Made by a program: the position numbers and the translations under genes. DNA of 64,000 bases from Clavaria fumosa (lineage: Eukaryota > Basidiomycota > Agaricomycetes > Agaricales > Clavariaceae): the NCBI GenBank assembly GCA_951802425.1, contig OX637794.1:4712001-4776000 (forward strand). Reading direction: 5' to 3'. Position 1 is the first letter of the stretch, and each line of letters starts with the position of its first letter. Below, piece by piece: positions 48,120 through 60,451 of this stretch. The notes under the pieces were generated by a model that had not been told where the DNA came from, did no database searches, and was given only the letters and a program-made list of their open reading frames with translations.

Positions 48120-49658
48120 TTATGCCAGGTGCCTGGGTAGAAACTCTGATATCCGGGTTGGTTGAGCTAAGTCCAGGCTGTCGTGGCGGCCAGCGTCCAC
48201 TTGCGTCTGTCGGAGCCTAGGGTACAAAGTCGGACGTCCGCCCCGCTGCAACGGCGGGCTGTGGTGCGCACAGATGCGGGGGTATATATGCACTAAATGG
48301 AGAAGACGGAGGCAACGGTAGGTCGAAGCGGTCGTATGCATCTCCGGACGAGTTTGGGATTCGCCACGTTGACGAAGATGTCGCCACCAAGTTGGACCTG
48401 GGGGGCTGGGTACATATGACGTCACCGCATCAGTCAAGCCTAAGCCGGCATAGCTCACAGCCTTTGTGTATGTAGCCGAATCCGCGCTATGCTCTACACT
48501 CTGCTTGTTTGTTGCTCCCATCGTGGCCGGCGCATCGCGCAGAGATGAGGGTAGGTAAGAACTGAAAGGAGAAGTTGGCGGTACTGGCAAGTTGAAGCGG
48601 TCGATTGAATCCCTAACCCGAGAGAAATTCGCGAATCGCCGGGTTGATGGGGACACCAAGCGAGACACCGAGCGCTATGTACGCATGTGGCCACAGGATT
48701 GAACTAGACCCGAACTGACATAACGACCAGGCGTACACTCACCTTGATAGAGGGAGGCACGGTGAGCGCGTCCAAATACAGATTGCGGCTCTGTTCTGCA
48801 CTCTGCCGTTGCGCCGGCATCGTCGCCACCGAAAAAGGCCACGATTCGTACGGGGACGTGTACAAAGTGACCTTTTGAAATTTGGGCTGCAGGGTACGCC
48901 GCCGGCGCCTCACGTAGCAAAGGATGGCTGCAGCGATTAGGGATAACACAGGGAGACATCCCACGACAATGCCTGCGACAGCACCGCGTTTGAGCTGGAG
49001 CCCTTTCGGATCGGGAGCCTGCCTGGTTGGATCGGCCGACCTTGCCGTCGTGTCAGGCTGGCCTGGCCTCCAGATGTGAGTACGACAATTGCACGGGAGA
49101 GACATACTGTCGTGAGAGGGAAAAAGAAACACTTGCCTAGCTCAGCCCGCTTCATGGCTAGATGGCGATCATAGAAATTGCTTACCTATGGTCACATGAG
49201 TTGGATTCTTTTGATTCTCATGTGCTACTGACGTACTGGGACTGGAGTGAATGCCCAATACGGGACGCTAGTTTCAGGCGGTACACCGTTCGGTAAGCTA
49301 CAGATGAGGGTGAATCAGCTTCCTTCGAGCGCAAGCGGATTTGACGCACAAATTTGGATAGATGGTTGAACAACTCCTAGTCCATGAAGCGTAACTGACA
49401 GAGAGCTTTTCAGCGACAGGGATTCTTATAACAGCTAGAGAAAGGACGAACTTCTCAAAGCCTGCATTCTGACAATCGGCGCAAGCCGACATGAGCATGT
49501 ACGTCACGCCGTTGCATTGGCACGCAGTGTCGTACTCTTCGACGGCACCCTCGTACTGCGCGTGCGGGGTAAGGGGCCATCCTAAGAGAAACTGTGCTCA
49601 GGTTCCCCAAGACTAAACTCAAAGTCACAACACCTACGCTCATCCGATAGACACGCAT
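48120..49658 (-). CDS. Single-pass membrane protein with Cys-rich ectodomain
   Basis: From ATG 49658, splicing at GTGTTG...CTCTTAG gives MRVYRMSVGWPLTPHAQY, then a short Cys-rich ectodomain (DTACQCNGVTYMLMSACADC). Later exons give a Ser/Thr/Pro stretch, the membrane segment AVAGIVVGCLPVLSLIAAAI, then CYVRRRRR and a cytoplasmic tail with FSRVRDSIDRFNLPVPPTSP. The C-C-C-x-C-Q ectodomain plus one membrane helix is a common architecture in agaricomycete orphan membrane proteins. The N-terminal exon and the junctions around 49150-49450 are uncertain. The last ~70 codons may include an intron, so the exact stop is tentative. Confidence 0.5.
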
Positions 49659-51226
49659 TTTGTACCAATGCGGCAACCGTGCATGGACTCTGTCCGAGAG
49701 TGTTATACGCCTGGGTTGTTCGACCGGGGTTTGTCAGCTAGTGGCTCCAAAATTCCAGTGGGCGAGTGCAACACGCACCCATGAAAAGCCAGGCCCACAG
49801 ACCACGTCGGAGAACCGCGCAAACGTTCCGAACGGTTGGCGTATCGCAATGAATGCTATCGAAAGAATTGCGCTGATCATCCGGCGACACAGAGAATCAC
49901 TGAGTGGTCATGTAGGAAGTGACGCGTGGCAGTGGAGGGTAGAAAAAAGCCCTGCACAACGAGTCTCACGAGATGCTGTGTGTCCCAAGAGTTTCGCCTT
50001 GGTAATGCTGCCTGCCATGGCGACGGGATACGTGGGCACCTCACATTCACTCGCCACAATGGAGTCAACCCTCGGTACGTACTGTGCTTGCACAAGTGAT
50101 CAAAATGTTGTGTCGCGTTGGTTTCCAACTTGCGATACCTCCGTCGGCGGACAGATTCCGCGTCGATGACGATTTGACCAATGTCTTGTTGTATTGAACC
50201 CGGGACCTTGACAAGGTAATATAGATTTCAGCGCCAGCGCGAATTTCCAATGCCCTCCTTGCTTCGAGGCTTTATCTTTATGTTTCGTTTCGCGGAGCGA
50301 ACACGAGCATTGCGTAGTACTCATACGTCGTCTGGAGTCCATTCCGCCGCGCGTCATCATTTCCCGGTGCGCTCCGAGACATTAGCCGAGAATGCCCTGT
50401 GTGAGAAGACCGTACCGAGGAGAATCTGATAGACGTGAGTTGTTTTTAAGTCTGTCGCAGGCTCGCAGCCGCATGGCCCGTGTGTGGGGATAGCAGAGAG
50501 CCTGAGTTCAACGGACGCGTGAAACGAGAATAGGCTGTGCTGCTTCTCCGATCCATATCCAGACCCTCGCGTCATCATATTTTACATTTACAGGATCCAT
50601 ACTTGTGAACCCCGTGAGCGGGCTGTTGCTATTGAGGTTACTTGGTCTAATGGTTCTTCATTAATCTTCATTGCCAATCGATGGTGGACGGAAAGCCCTC
50701 GTTTGCCTTACGACTCGAACGAAAGACGAAACCTTCGCCATTTGCGTTTAACTTAGCAAGGGATGATCGACTCGCGAATCCGAGAATGAGACAATACAAA
50801 ACCGGAGTAACATCGTGCCATGAGTGAGATTATAGGAACTGTCTTGCTGCCTTGTGTTACCCCACCCTGACGTGTCCTGGGGCGGAGCCAAAAACCAAAA
50901 AGACCTTTACGAATCTCATCTCTCAAATGATCCCTGCAGCGCACCGCGCCGCGAGGCGTTGGGGTCGGTGACAGTGCATCTCTTAATGCGATGTGATCCC
51001 ATGAATTCGTGATGGAATTTTGTGTTAGGGCGTGGCGGTGATGATGTGAAGATACCTGAGCGGGCGAGTTTCGGTCGTGAATAAATGGACACTCGCATTC
51101 AAATCTTGCTCACAGATATAATACGACTTGAGTGCTCATGAAGCAAGCTGAAAGACAGGATACCATCATATACATGTACAAGTGTGGCTATTCGCGGTAT
51201 ATAACACCAGAGCAGCCTTTTATATC
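49659..51226. other. Intergenic region without a supported gene
   Basis: About 1.57 kb. Open frames of up to 169 codons occur, but none shows hydrophobic, domain or splice structure consistent with a gene. Nothing repetitive stands out. Confidence 0.4.
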
Positions 51227-53555
51227 TCACCCAGAGATCTGTGATACATTCCAATCCTCAAGCCATGCGACGACAAATTCGATGATCTCCCGGTGAATCT
51301 TCTGTATCTCAGGAGGCTCACGTCTCATGTCTCTCAACCCATTCTCGTCATAATGATGGACTGCATCTGCAGACACGGAACATCAGCAAAGATATCAGCG
51401 ACGACAGACCATCGAGAAAAGCGAACTGGGTATAATTTTGAAAGGTCGCAGAATAGTGTCTTCTCTCTCATCAGCGTATTCACTGTGTGGCGTAGCAGGC
51501 CTCCATGGATCCACTTTGCAGAAGGTTATTGCCAATCGGCGAGATGAGATTTATGCAAGGTGTTTCCCAAGACAAGATGCCTACCTTCCCCGTCGATGAT
51601 AGCCAGCCGATCCGCCGCGATGCTAAAATCACCAAGAGCATTCACGGATGAGATATTGGCAAGCATCGGGATTCGAAAATGTTTGCCCGGAGGAAATGCC
51701 TGGCAAAACACTACGTCAGACCGACTGCAGCGCAGTCGGATATTGGTTTTCACCTGATGACATATCCGAGTCTCAAATTCTAATGTGAGGAGACGAGATA
51801 TAATTCGTGGATGGTCTCGATTGGGTGGTGCGGTCTGGAAAATGGACATCGTTCCGCTATGACAAGCGATGCAATAGAATCACCCCGCTCACCATGAAAT
51901 AGCCCCATTCTGTACAGGTCTGGAAGAGCCATGGCCTCCAAACCTGATCCAATGATGTTTTTAGAAATTGAGCGTCGTCGAAAGTCCCAAAACACTGCCG
52001 TGTTTCTCATCAATATTGATGCTTCCTTGTAAGAGGCACGGAAATGACCCAACCTGTTCGACATTTAATTTATCCGGACATTTGGTCACAATGTTCTGCA
52101 TGGATGGATAAGCATACAGCAAAAGTCGATTGCGCATGAGTGTCACCTCTCTGATATATTTCGCATAATTCCACACGGTAATATCAACCGCGAAACTCTT
52201 GGAGACAAACACTTTCCTCCGACCATCGCCGTACGAGAGTGCAGTAATGTCTTCGAAGTATCCAAACGGAGGTCGGTCGAGTGCAGCACAAAACGTGTCG
52301 AACTCGTTGCTCCCAACCTCGGGATCCCAATTTTTCCGCTGCCACCAGCTAATTGGCACCTGAATATCACGACACCAAGATGAATAGACGAACACGTTGT
52401 ATGAAGGAAGGAGACTAACGGAAATCAAGGACGCAAAATCCTCATCGTGCTTGAGGTCAGCCAGGCCAAACAACGCCTTCAAAGGCTTTGAAAACCGTCC
52501 ACCGAGTATGTTATCGATTGTCTGAATCGAGTTTTCCAAGTTACGTGCGCATCTGGGCGCAGCGGCTTGCCTAATTACTTCCATGTACTCCCACATGGAG
52601 AGGAAAGCATGTGTGACACCTTGAAAAGATTCATTTTTTGCTCTGAGCACATGATGACAAGAAATAAAGCAAACCAACCACTAGAGGCAATCGCTCCATA
52701 CACTAGGTCTGGATAGAGTAATCTCATATGCGCTGCACGCGCACCAGCATAGGAACCCTAGATGCCAGAGCTTCAGAACTACCATAGAGATGAGAAGTGA
52801 AAAACGTCCAACGCACGCCATAGTATATCCAGGGTGTGTTAGGCGCCGTGAGGTCCTCGTCAATCCCAACAAATCTCACATTCGCCATGAAATTCGCCGA
52901 GTCTGCTGCAGCTTGTGCATTGTTCAGCCATCTATGGTACGATGGTTAGAGAATACACGACAGATCACGAGTCAAATTGTACCGTAATGAGTCGGTGGTG
53001 AAGTTGCTGACTGGAATGGACTCCCCTGGATGATCGGATATGAGATACGCTTTGCGAGTAGCTCGCTAGAGAATACATACCGTAATAGCGATGCTCGAGC
53101 ACGATGCTAATTCCACCAGTCGCAGATGCGAGTAATTCCATTATTCCAGTGTCGAGGAATGGCAGTCTATCTTCGCCGGATGTCTCCCCGCTATCCAGGA
53201 CATACACCGGCCCACCAGTTTGTGGGCGGTAGTGACGCGTGTTGACCCAGAATCGTTGACGGAATGTATGGGGAGAGTCTGAGAAATGATCTAGTGGTTG
53301 GGTGAACCAGTGGACAGCAAAAGTAGACTGCTTTTTGAAAGAAAATTCGTTGGCCGCAGTTTCTTGGATCAGTAAACCATTGCTCGATTTTGGGAACTCC
53401 TCTGCCGTCGAGGCCAGTGAATTTTGAATTCGCCATAAGTTAACGCCTTGCGAACCCAGGCTATTGAGGATGTGCGGGTTGAAACCCACTTGAGCTGCCT
53501 GCGTCGCGAGAGAGCATGTAAGCACAAGCAGGAATATATGCGGCAAGGCCATCAT
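51227..53555 (-). CDS. Secreted serine carboxypeptidase, family S28
   Basis: Prolyl-type exopeptidase of the PRCP/DPP2 family. The start at 53555 gives a clear signal peptide (MMALPHIFLLVLTCSLATQA). The propeptide-like region leads to HWFTQPLDHFSDSP and TFRQRFWVNTRHYRPQTGGP, then GGISIVLEHRYYG. The nucleophile motif GSYAGARAAHMRLLYPDLVY is encoded near 52690-52750. Downstream are the S28 helical-cap region and DHPRIISRLLTLEFETRICH. The charge-relay Asp lies near NALGDFSIAADRLAIIDGE and VDPWRPATPHSEYADERED, and the His in AVHHYDENGLRDMRREPP. It ends VSQISG at the stop 51227-51229. Exons join with short introns, and all triad motifs are present. Extracellular acid peptidase activity is the likely role. 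Confidence 0.85.
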
Positions 53556-53937
53556 AGTTCGGTGGCAAGAGGCTTGAAGAGAGTTATCCGAACAGTCCAC
53601 ATGCCCCACTCCCAGTCCTCGCTCACCCGTCCCCCGATACGGTGACTAGACACCGCCGATCTCGCGTCAATGATTCAGATATTCAAACCCCGCTCAAAAT
53701 AATCACCGTTTAATCACCGATGCTTTCCTAATCAGTATGATATTAATCGAGTGAACGTTCTTTGCTATATTAATCGAGTGAACGTTCTTTGCTACAGTAC
53801 GTTCTTTGCTACAGTACTTGCTACAAAGCCTTCTGTTAAAGCCTGCGTGCGTTGCGGTTACGAACAATCAACTTTGTGTCATAGGTGCTATCGACCTCTT
53901 TCGACTCGACATGTCTAAATGTCCCGCAGTTAAAGGC
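53556..53937. other. Intergenic region with a 27-bp tandem repeat
   Basis: About 380 bp upstream of the peptidase gene and downstream of the synthetase. It contains two perfect copies of a 27-bp unit (53741-53767 and 53768-53794, starting TATTAATCGAGTGAACGTTC) and then diminishing partial copies (CGTTCTTTGCTACAGTA, CTTGCTAC). Confidence 0.7.
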
Positions 53938-56679
53938 TTAGAGCTTTGCGACCATCTTCCGGAGATTGGTCTTCAAGATTTTGCCCGTCGACGTTTTCTA
54001 TTACGCGGAGTGAAAGTGAGCGATGTAGAGCACTTCCTCGGCTGCCTGGCCTACTCACAGGCAATTCATCTACCACCAACACCCATTCCGGGCACGCAAA
54101 ACCGGGCAGCACCTTCCTCCCGTGTGCCTTGAGGTCAACAGCGAAAGCATCCTGGTTGTCGACCCACTTCGTCTTGTGATCGGGATGCAATATGACGAAC
54201 GCTAGGAATAACGGGGGAAAGTTGGATCAGAATGCAAATCACTCGTGAGACCGCAAAGGCATTACCCATCGGTCGCTCTCCCCATTTAGGGTGCGGGCGC
54301 GCAACCACGGATACCTCTAGGACATGAGGGTGAGAAGCGAGTGCTGTACATCAGGGTCAGCAAAAGGAAAAATCCCAGATTTCATGGGACGGCTAGACCC
54401 TGCTCAATTGCGATGCTCGATGCGTTCTGTGACGGTCCCCTCAGCGTAATGAACAGCATAACGAATGAGAGGTACAAACTTCGCCACCAGATATGATAAG
54501 ATCCTTGATACGGTCAACAATCTTGATTGACCCGTCAGGATCCATAACCGCTAAGTCGCCTGTGTGGAAGTACCCGCCCGCAAACGCCTTGTGTGTCGCC
54601 TCCGGATCTCGGAAGTACTGTTGAGTGGTAGTATGTCACCATTTTATCATCATAAGACCGATGAGGCCATATTTACTGACCTCCTTCATCAGGATATTAC
54701 CTCTGGTCACAATCTCACCGACTGTCTTCCCGTCCCATGGAACGTCGATTGGTTCCTCCGCTTGACGTCTATCTTCTCCTTTGACATGGACGACTCTGAC
54801 TTCTAGTGCTGTCGCAAAACTCTTGCCTTGACGAGCCATCAGCTTTGCACGCTCGTCAAATGGGAGGTCACTCCAGGAAGGATGGTCGTAACACCGCGTG
54901 AACGGGCCATAGGTCTGCCGGCTCGTGAGGTTCAGGTTATAAAAAACAACGCTTATCCATTCTCACTTCACTGTCAAAGAGTAGCATGAGAGTCCGAATC
55001 CGCGAGCAACAGGGAGGCACTCACGTCAGTCCATATACATGTACGGACTTGATGCCGATCTCTTCAAGCTTGGCGATCAATACTGCAGTGGGCGCAGAAC
55101 CTGCCACAATCGTTGTGACCTTTTGAGGCAACTTCCTAGCGAGAGGGTCGTTGACAATTCCAATCTGCCCATTACTCAAAATGAGCTGCGAGACGGGAAG
55201 AGAAACGTGGAAAGAGCGAACAGGCGAAACAGTACCTGAACCGTAGGTGCGGCGCCGTAATGCGTGACTCCAAGGTTGATGAGGTGCTTCCATATGCGAG
55301 AAGAGTCCACATTTCGCATTGTTACCTTCGTGAGATAGAGTCAGTGTTCAACCATTCCACGATGCAATGGGTGTATTAAATCTCAGTCACTTACTTGTGT
55401 TGCAAACGAGAAGACGTTGCCATACGGGAAGGTCCAGCCTCCTGCGTGGAACATGGGCAGGACCCTATCATAGCATGAGGCAATAGCAAGGATCATAAGC
55501 CAAAAAACGGAGGGCGGACCACAGGAATATAGAGTCTCTGTGAACCCTGGAATCGCGTGATTCGGTTAATAAATTGGGTCTAGTGCTGCTGGAAAGTATG
55601 AATGCTCACTGTGCTTCAAAAGCATTAGCAATCCCCGCCAAGTATGATCCTGCGTCGTACATAAATTGTCATTAATTAATGAACAAAATACGAAAACATG
55701 AATCCACCTCTGAGAGTGGTGATGACTCCTTTGGGCTAAAAGGCGAAAGGCCAAAAAGCCCGCCTAAGCTAACAAGAAGCGCGCTCCATAGAAAGTGGGT
55801 GACATACCCTCGCGGTAGTGCCAGATCTGTGCATCTCAATATGAGTAAGCCAGCGAAATGGCTGAGCCAACTCACGTATAGCAAAGGGTAGATCCGATGT
55901 TCTCGTCCGCTTCTACATCTAGTCCTAGCCAACCCCGCTCACGGCTGAATCTCCTGCCGCCCTTCAGATACTCTTCATATGGGTCGCCGGCCGATCCCGT
56001 ATCATTGCAGACCACGATGGGGACGTTGGCGTCTTTGACGAGATGTATGAATTGATAATCAACGAGGATGAGTTTGGCACCGCTATGATGGAGGATGTAG
56101 GAGACCTCCGGGACGGTGAGACGGTAGTTGATGGCTGTTACGACAGCGCGAGCGGCGATGACGCCGTACCATACATCTTCGAATATCTGTGAGCGAAGGA
56201 ACTGGGCACAGGGCTGCGAAGAAAGCACGATACCTGCTGCCATTGGTGAATTGGGCGCTATGACCGCGACACGGTCGCCAGGGGCTATACCGCTCTGTAT
56301 GAGGGCATATGCCAAGTTCTGGGCACGTTGTGCCCTTGTAATGCATGGATTTCACTACGCGAGAATGCAAGTATCATTGTACACACCAAACAGCATAGGT
56401 GTAGGCTGTGGGAGGCACTGAATCTGGGTGAATCAAGGCCAATTTGTCCGGGTACGTCAACGCGGCACGGAGGAGGAATTGCAATGGATTCTACGAAAGC
56501 TGCACTGAGACTTATTTGCGTTCTGGCGCTCTTAACGATTCATGGCTCACAAGAGGGTGGATATGAGTGGGTAAGCCTTCGGCCTGCTTCAGTCTCAACA
56601 CGTTACCACAGGGTGGTAGACTTTCGGGAGTGGGTTGAGCTGTGCGGAAAGGAAGGCTGTTGACTGTCCAGGGTGCCAT
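53938..56679 (-). CDS. AMP-dependent acyl-CoA synthetase with PTS1-like C-terminus
   Basis: Activates a carboxylic acid to its CoA thioester via an acyl-adenylate. The start at 56679 gives [21 protein letters not shown] spliced exon then gives [20 protein letters not shown]. Next come [15 protein letters not shown] and [20 protein letters not shown], then [25 protein letters not shown] and [20 protein letters not shown]. The adenylate-binding region reads [32 protein letters not shown] and DLIISGGE, and the C-terminal catalytic Lys is in [19 protein letters not shown]. The last three residues, AKL, match the peroxisomal targeting consensus (S/A/C)-(K/R/H)-L. The family is the medium-chain/AMP-binding type; the substrate is not predictable. 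Short introns throughout, no defects seen. Confidence 0.87.
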
Positions 56680-57456
56680 AATGAACTGAAGCTGGGAAGC
56701 GGGTGGGAAAGGAAAACGTACCGCTGGACATGGCTGCTTTATAAGTACCTCGACACACGAGCTTCGTCGAAGCTTGAAACGATGTGCGGGTTGCCGCAAC
56801 GCTGAGACATCAGGCCTCAGGCCTCGGGCACGAAGTGATCTGCGCGCCTATGCGTTGACCGTCTCCATTTCCTCTCCAAGGCTCTAACCACTCTATGGAG
56901 TACATAATGTACTGCACTCTCTTCTGCCGGTTTCACTCAGTCGGTTTGTATCTCCAACTCGATTCGTATCTCACACAAAAGGTGGAATTGCCCCTATTCG
57001 ACATGCGAGGTTGTTCCTCTCTGCACTGAGATATGTGCTACCAAATGCTTTTACCAAATTTGAGGGTTTTGGCACAAGGCAGGGTCGCCAAGTCCAATCT
57101 TTGCGGAGGTCACCAACTCGGTGATAATGCCCGTAAGGGTCCGATAACGGTTCGACAACGGCTCTCCGCTCAGTCCGCCGAGAGCCCTGAGAACTGAGAG
57201 CGGCTTCGGAATGAATTGTGCAGCGTTGTCGGCCCACTCATGCAGCATGAGTCAAGCCATGGCCTTAGTTCTTTTAACTCGACGAGGGTGAAGGAGATCA
57301 AGAGTACAAGGTCGACGTGCAACACTGCAAGTCACATGACATGAATTTGTTACTGCCACGGCATTGTCCGAATGGAACTGTATAGTTCTGGGACCTGACC
57401 ACATTCACCTGACCTGGAATAAATACTCAACGCAAGCTAAGCGGTCTGGTCTCGCA
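56680..57456. promoter_or_regulatory. Bidirectional promoter region of the acyl-CoA synthetase and RPL7
   Basis: About 780 bp between divergent starts. No open frame is convincing. Pyrimidine-rich stretches precede the RPL7 start, as is usual for ribosomal protein genes, but no specific element can be named. Confidence 0.4.
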
Positions 57457-58722
57457 ATGGCACCTTCAACGACGTGAGTCCTTGGATTTTTTTACTTTGT
57501 AGCAGTGCGCTCTGATATTTTATACGACTTTGAAGCGTTCCATCGGCATCTGTCAGTCACTGCCCGCGAACTTGTTATACGAAACGTTGCTGACCGAGTT
57601 TCGTTTGTTAGCAAATCGAGGTCCCGGAGACTCTCCTCAAGAAGCGCAAGCTCAATGACAAAGCTCGCGCTGACCGTCTCGCCGCTGCGACCGTCGCACG
57701 AAAAGTGAGCTATTCAATCAACTCTAACCCTGTCCTTTGTCGATTCTATATGATGCATCATGTTTTCAACGAACGGCTAGTGTTACGATGATGCCTTTCA
57801 ACTAACCATCTTTCGGGACTGATCCCTATTTTTTCATTTGCTCGTATCTTCGCACCAAGAGACCGGCTTGCGCTGACCCGTGTTATTTCACAGGCCGCAA
57901 GGGCTAAGCGAAAAGTCATCTTCAAACGCGCCGAAACCTACGTCAAGGAGTACCTGGAAAAGGAGCGGGACGAGATTCGCCTCAAACGGGCAGCGCGGCA
58001 CACCGGCGATTTCTTTGTGCCTGCGCAACCAAAGGTGTACTTCGTGATTCGCATTAGAGGGTGAGTTCCGCCTTTGTTCGAACGAGCCTCTCTCCTTTGT
58101 TAGATGGCTTTTGTGCCTGACTATGTTTAGTATCAACGAGATTGCACCAAAACCTCGCAAAATCTTGCAGCTCCTTCGGCTGTTGCAAATCAACAATGGT
58201 GTCTTTGTCAAGGTCACTAAAGCAACACAGCAAATGCTCCGTCTGGTAGAGCCCTACATCACATATGGGTGAGATATGGTCTCACCCCTGCATGTGCTTA
58301 TGTCGTCCGCTGCTCACCACATGCTCTTCCACAGCGAACCAAATCTCAAGTCCATCCGCGATCTTATTTACAAGCGTGGTTATGGCAAGGTTAAGAAGCA
58401 ACGCATTCCAATCAGCAACAACTCTGTAATTGAGAGCGTCCTTTCCAAACACGACATCTTGTGTGTCGAAGATCTCATCCATGAGATCGCAACTGTAGGC
58501 CCGAACTTTAAGCAGGTAATGTGTCACAATCACAAAATCTCGTCACACTCCACAAGCACTAAATGTCGACCCCAATATCAGGCGTCAAATTTCCTGTGGC
58601 CCTTCAAACTGTCCAACCCTACCGGCGGCTGGAGACAACGCAAATTCAAGCACTATGTAGAGGGTGGTGATTTCGGTGACCGAGAGACCAACATCAACAA
58701 GCTCATCCGACAGATGAACTAA
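57457..58722 (+). CDS. RPL7: 60S ribosomal protein L7 (uL30)
   Basis: Large-subunit ribosomal protein. The start at 57457 encodes MAPSTT. The next recognised exon gives [20 protein letters not shown], then [100 protein letters not shown] and [16 protein letters not shown], which is the complete eukaryotic L7 pattern of about 245 residues. Introns: 57705-57893 (189 nt, long for this locus), about 58062-58130, about 58269-58335 and about 58516-58580. The first junction does not preserve phase with the simple donor and acceptor, so a tiny extra exon or a different acceptor between 57474 and 57620 must be involved. Confidence 0.92.
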
Positions 58723-58981
58723 TGTAGAGTCCGTTTGCTCTTCACATACATCAATGTCCCGTCGATAGCCTGTATGCTGTCCCTTTGCCCCTTTGAAAAT
58801 GCCTATAAATTCGCCAATCAGCCAGGAACGCCGCAGCCTCGGCCGCGTGTGATAATTTGTATCTTCCCGTCCTGGTATACATACAATGCTGCTGCGCAAT
58901 CACTTAACCAATGCGAGAGGTCAACGATATCCTCAATAGGCTGAGGTACTGTATTCCAATACTTACTCACACCAAAGACTA

Positions 58982-59987
58982 GCTTAATGATCCACAAAGA
59001 GGCGAACACTTTCGCCGTGAGCAAAACTCCCGTCGTGCCAAAGACGTTCCCGCATCTCGTCGCACCACATGCAACTCAGCGCCCACGCTCCCAGTGGGCC
59101 TCGGCTTCCCCTCGTACGACGATGGTGAATCTCGTCTCGCCTCCGGATCCCAGGTGCCGGTGCCGCCGCCCATCGTACGCACCACCCCAGGTCCAGACCC
59201 GCCGCCAAGCTGGGTCACTTCCCGCAGGTCCTCCCTCGACACACCACAGCCAGAGACAGAGCAGGACGAACCAGACAGTGTCGCCTGGCGCGCGCGCGCG
59301 CTCAGTCTGGTGCTCGGGAACAGGCCGCCCGACACGGAGCCGCCCCCGCTGACGCTGCTCTGCCTCCAGCGTCTCCTCGCGTCGACTACAGAGGCAGAGT
59401 TCACGACGGACGTCGCGCCACTCCTCCCCGCGCATTTGCGGCGCGAGCTCATGCGGTACACCGCGTTGCACGCCCCGCTCGGGAACGCGCGGCTGTACGC
59501 TCTATGTGCCCCGGAGGGACATGCCGGCGGCGAACTGCTCGTCGTGGGCCCGTACGCGTCCTTGCGTGGCAGCGTCTTGCGAGCTGCCTCTGCCGTTTCG
59601 GCGCCACGGGGCGGGGAGATGCAAGAGCTGCTCGACTGGGATGGGCCTGCGAGCGACGACGACGCGTGCCCGCCCCTGCAGACGTTCGCGCTCTTGGCAT
59701 CGCCTATCAGCACCGCTGCCTTCCTCGCCCTCCCACTGACCCTCACTCATCTCGCCCTTGTCAAGATTCCAACTCCTCTTCCGATTCATCGCCTGCCTCT
59801 CGCATGTCCACTGTTGGTAGTCTTGGACCTCTCCTTCAATCATTGGCTTTCAGACCATGAGTTTGCTCGTATCGCGTTGACTAAATGGAGCCGTTTACAA
59901 GTCCTGGGTATGAGGGGAGTGCGAGTGCGCAGACCGTTATTGGACACAGTCAATCGTGCGCGATGGGACCTCCATATTGTAATATGA
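58982..59987 (+). CDS. LRR-like orphan protein (5' end uncertain)
   Basis: A long GC-rich frame is open from just after a TAG at 58979 to the stop at 59985-59987. A possible splice acceptor ends at 58981. No in-frame ATG precedes the conserved-looking part, so an upstream exon is probably missing. The product is Pro-rich at first, then helical (LTLLCLQRLLASTTEAEFTT, AHLRRELMRYTALHAPLG). It ends with leucine-rich, repeat-like segments (LPLTLTHLALVKI, LPLACPLLVVLDLSFNHWLS, LQVLGMRGVRV) that resemble degenerate LRRs of F-box-like agaricomycete proteins. Function unknown. Confidence 0.55.
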
Positions 59988-60451
59988 AGTCCTTCGGATG
60001 TCTATTCTCTGCTGGCGTTCTCAGGGTAGTATTGTGTACCATTGTCATCTCGGCCGTCTTCAATCTTTACCCAAAAACTGATATCCGACTTGCTACTGCT
60101 CCACTTAGCGCCAACGGTCATCTACAGTAATGTACGCTACATGGCCCTTGAGCAAGGAATATGACGTACTACGGGAAGGTCCCCACGCGCCAAAATATGA
60201 GCCCATTGACGAGACGCAACATCGCTCCCAGGGCGATAGCAGATCGGGTCTGCACTCCAGTCCTCTCTCCAAATGTCGGAAAGGGCACCGTGCAAAATAT
60301 ATGTCATGGGCGATGCGAGGCGACCAAGTGGTTGTGATAGGTAACTTCCCCTCTGCTTAAAGACCCCGCTTAATATGCTCCAAATATTCACGTCTTGGTA
60401 TCGAGGAATCTTGTGAGGTCAAATTGGGGAATGTACTAGAGATGCTCGCCG
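59988..60451. other. Intergenic region
   Basis: About 460 bp between convergent genes. A 49-codon frame with one hydrophobic segment (VLRVVLCTIVISAVFNL) near 59985-60130 has no supporting context. Nothing else is seen. Confidence 0.4.

Noticed and set aside
49660..50169. 169-codon + strand frame
   Set aside because: No domain, no hydrophobic pattern and no splice neighbours; overlapping - strand frames are equally long.
58979..59746. Long - strand frames (up to 255 codons) opposite the LRR-like gene
   Set aside because: GC-rich shadows: Arg/Ser-rich with no domain, whereas the + strand frame shows Leu periodicity.
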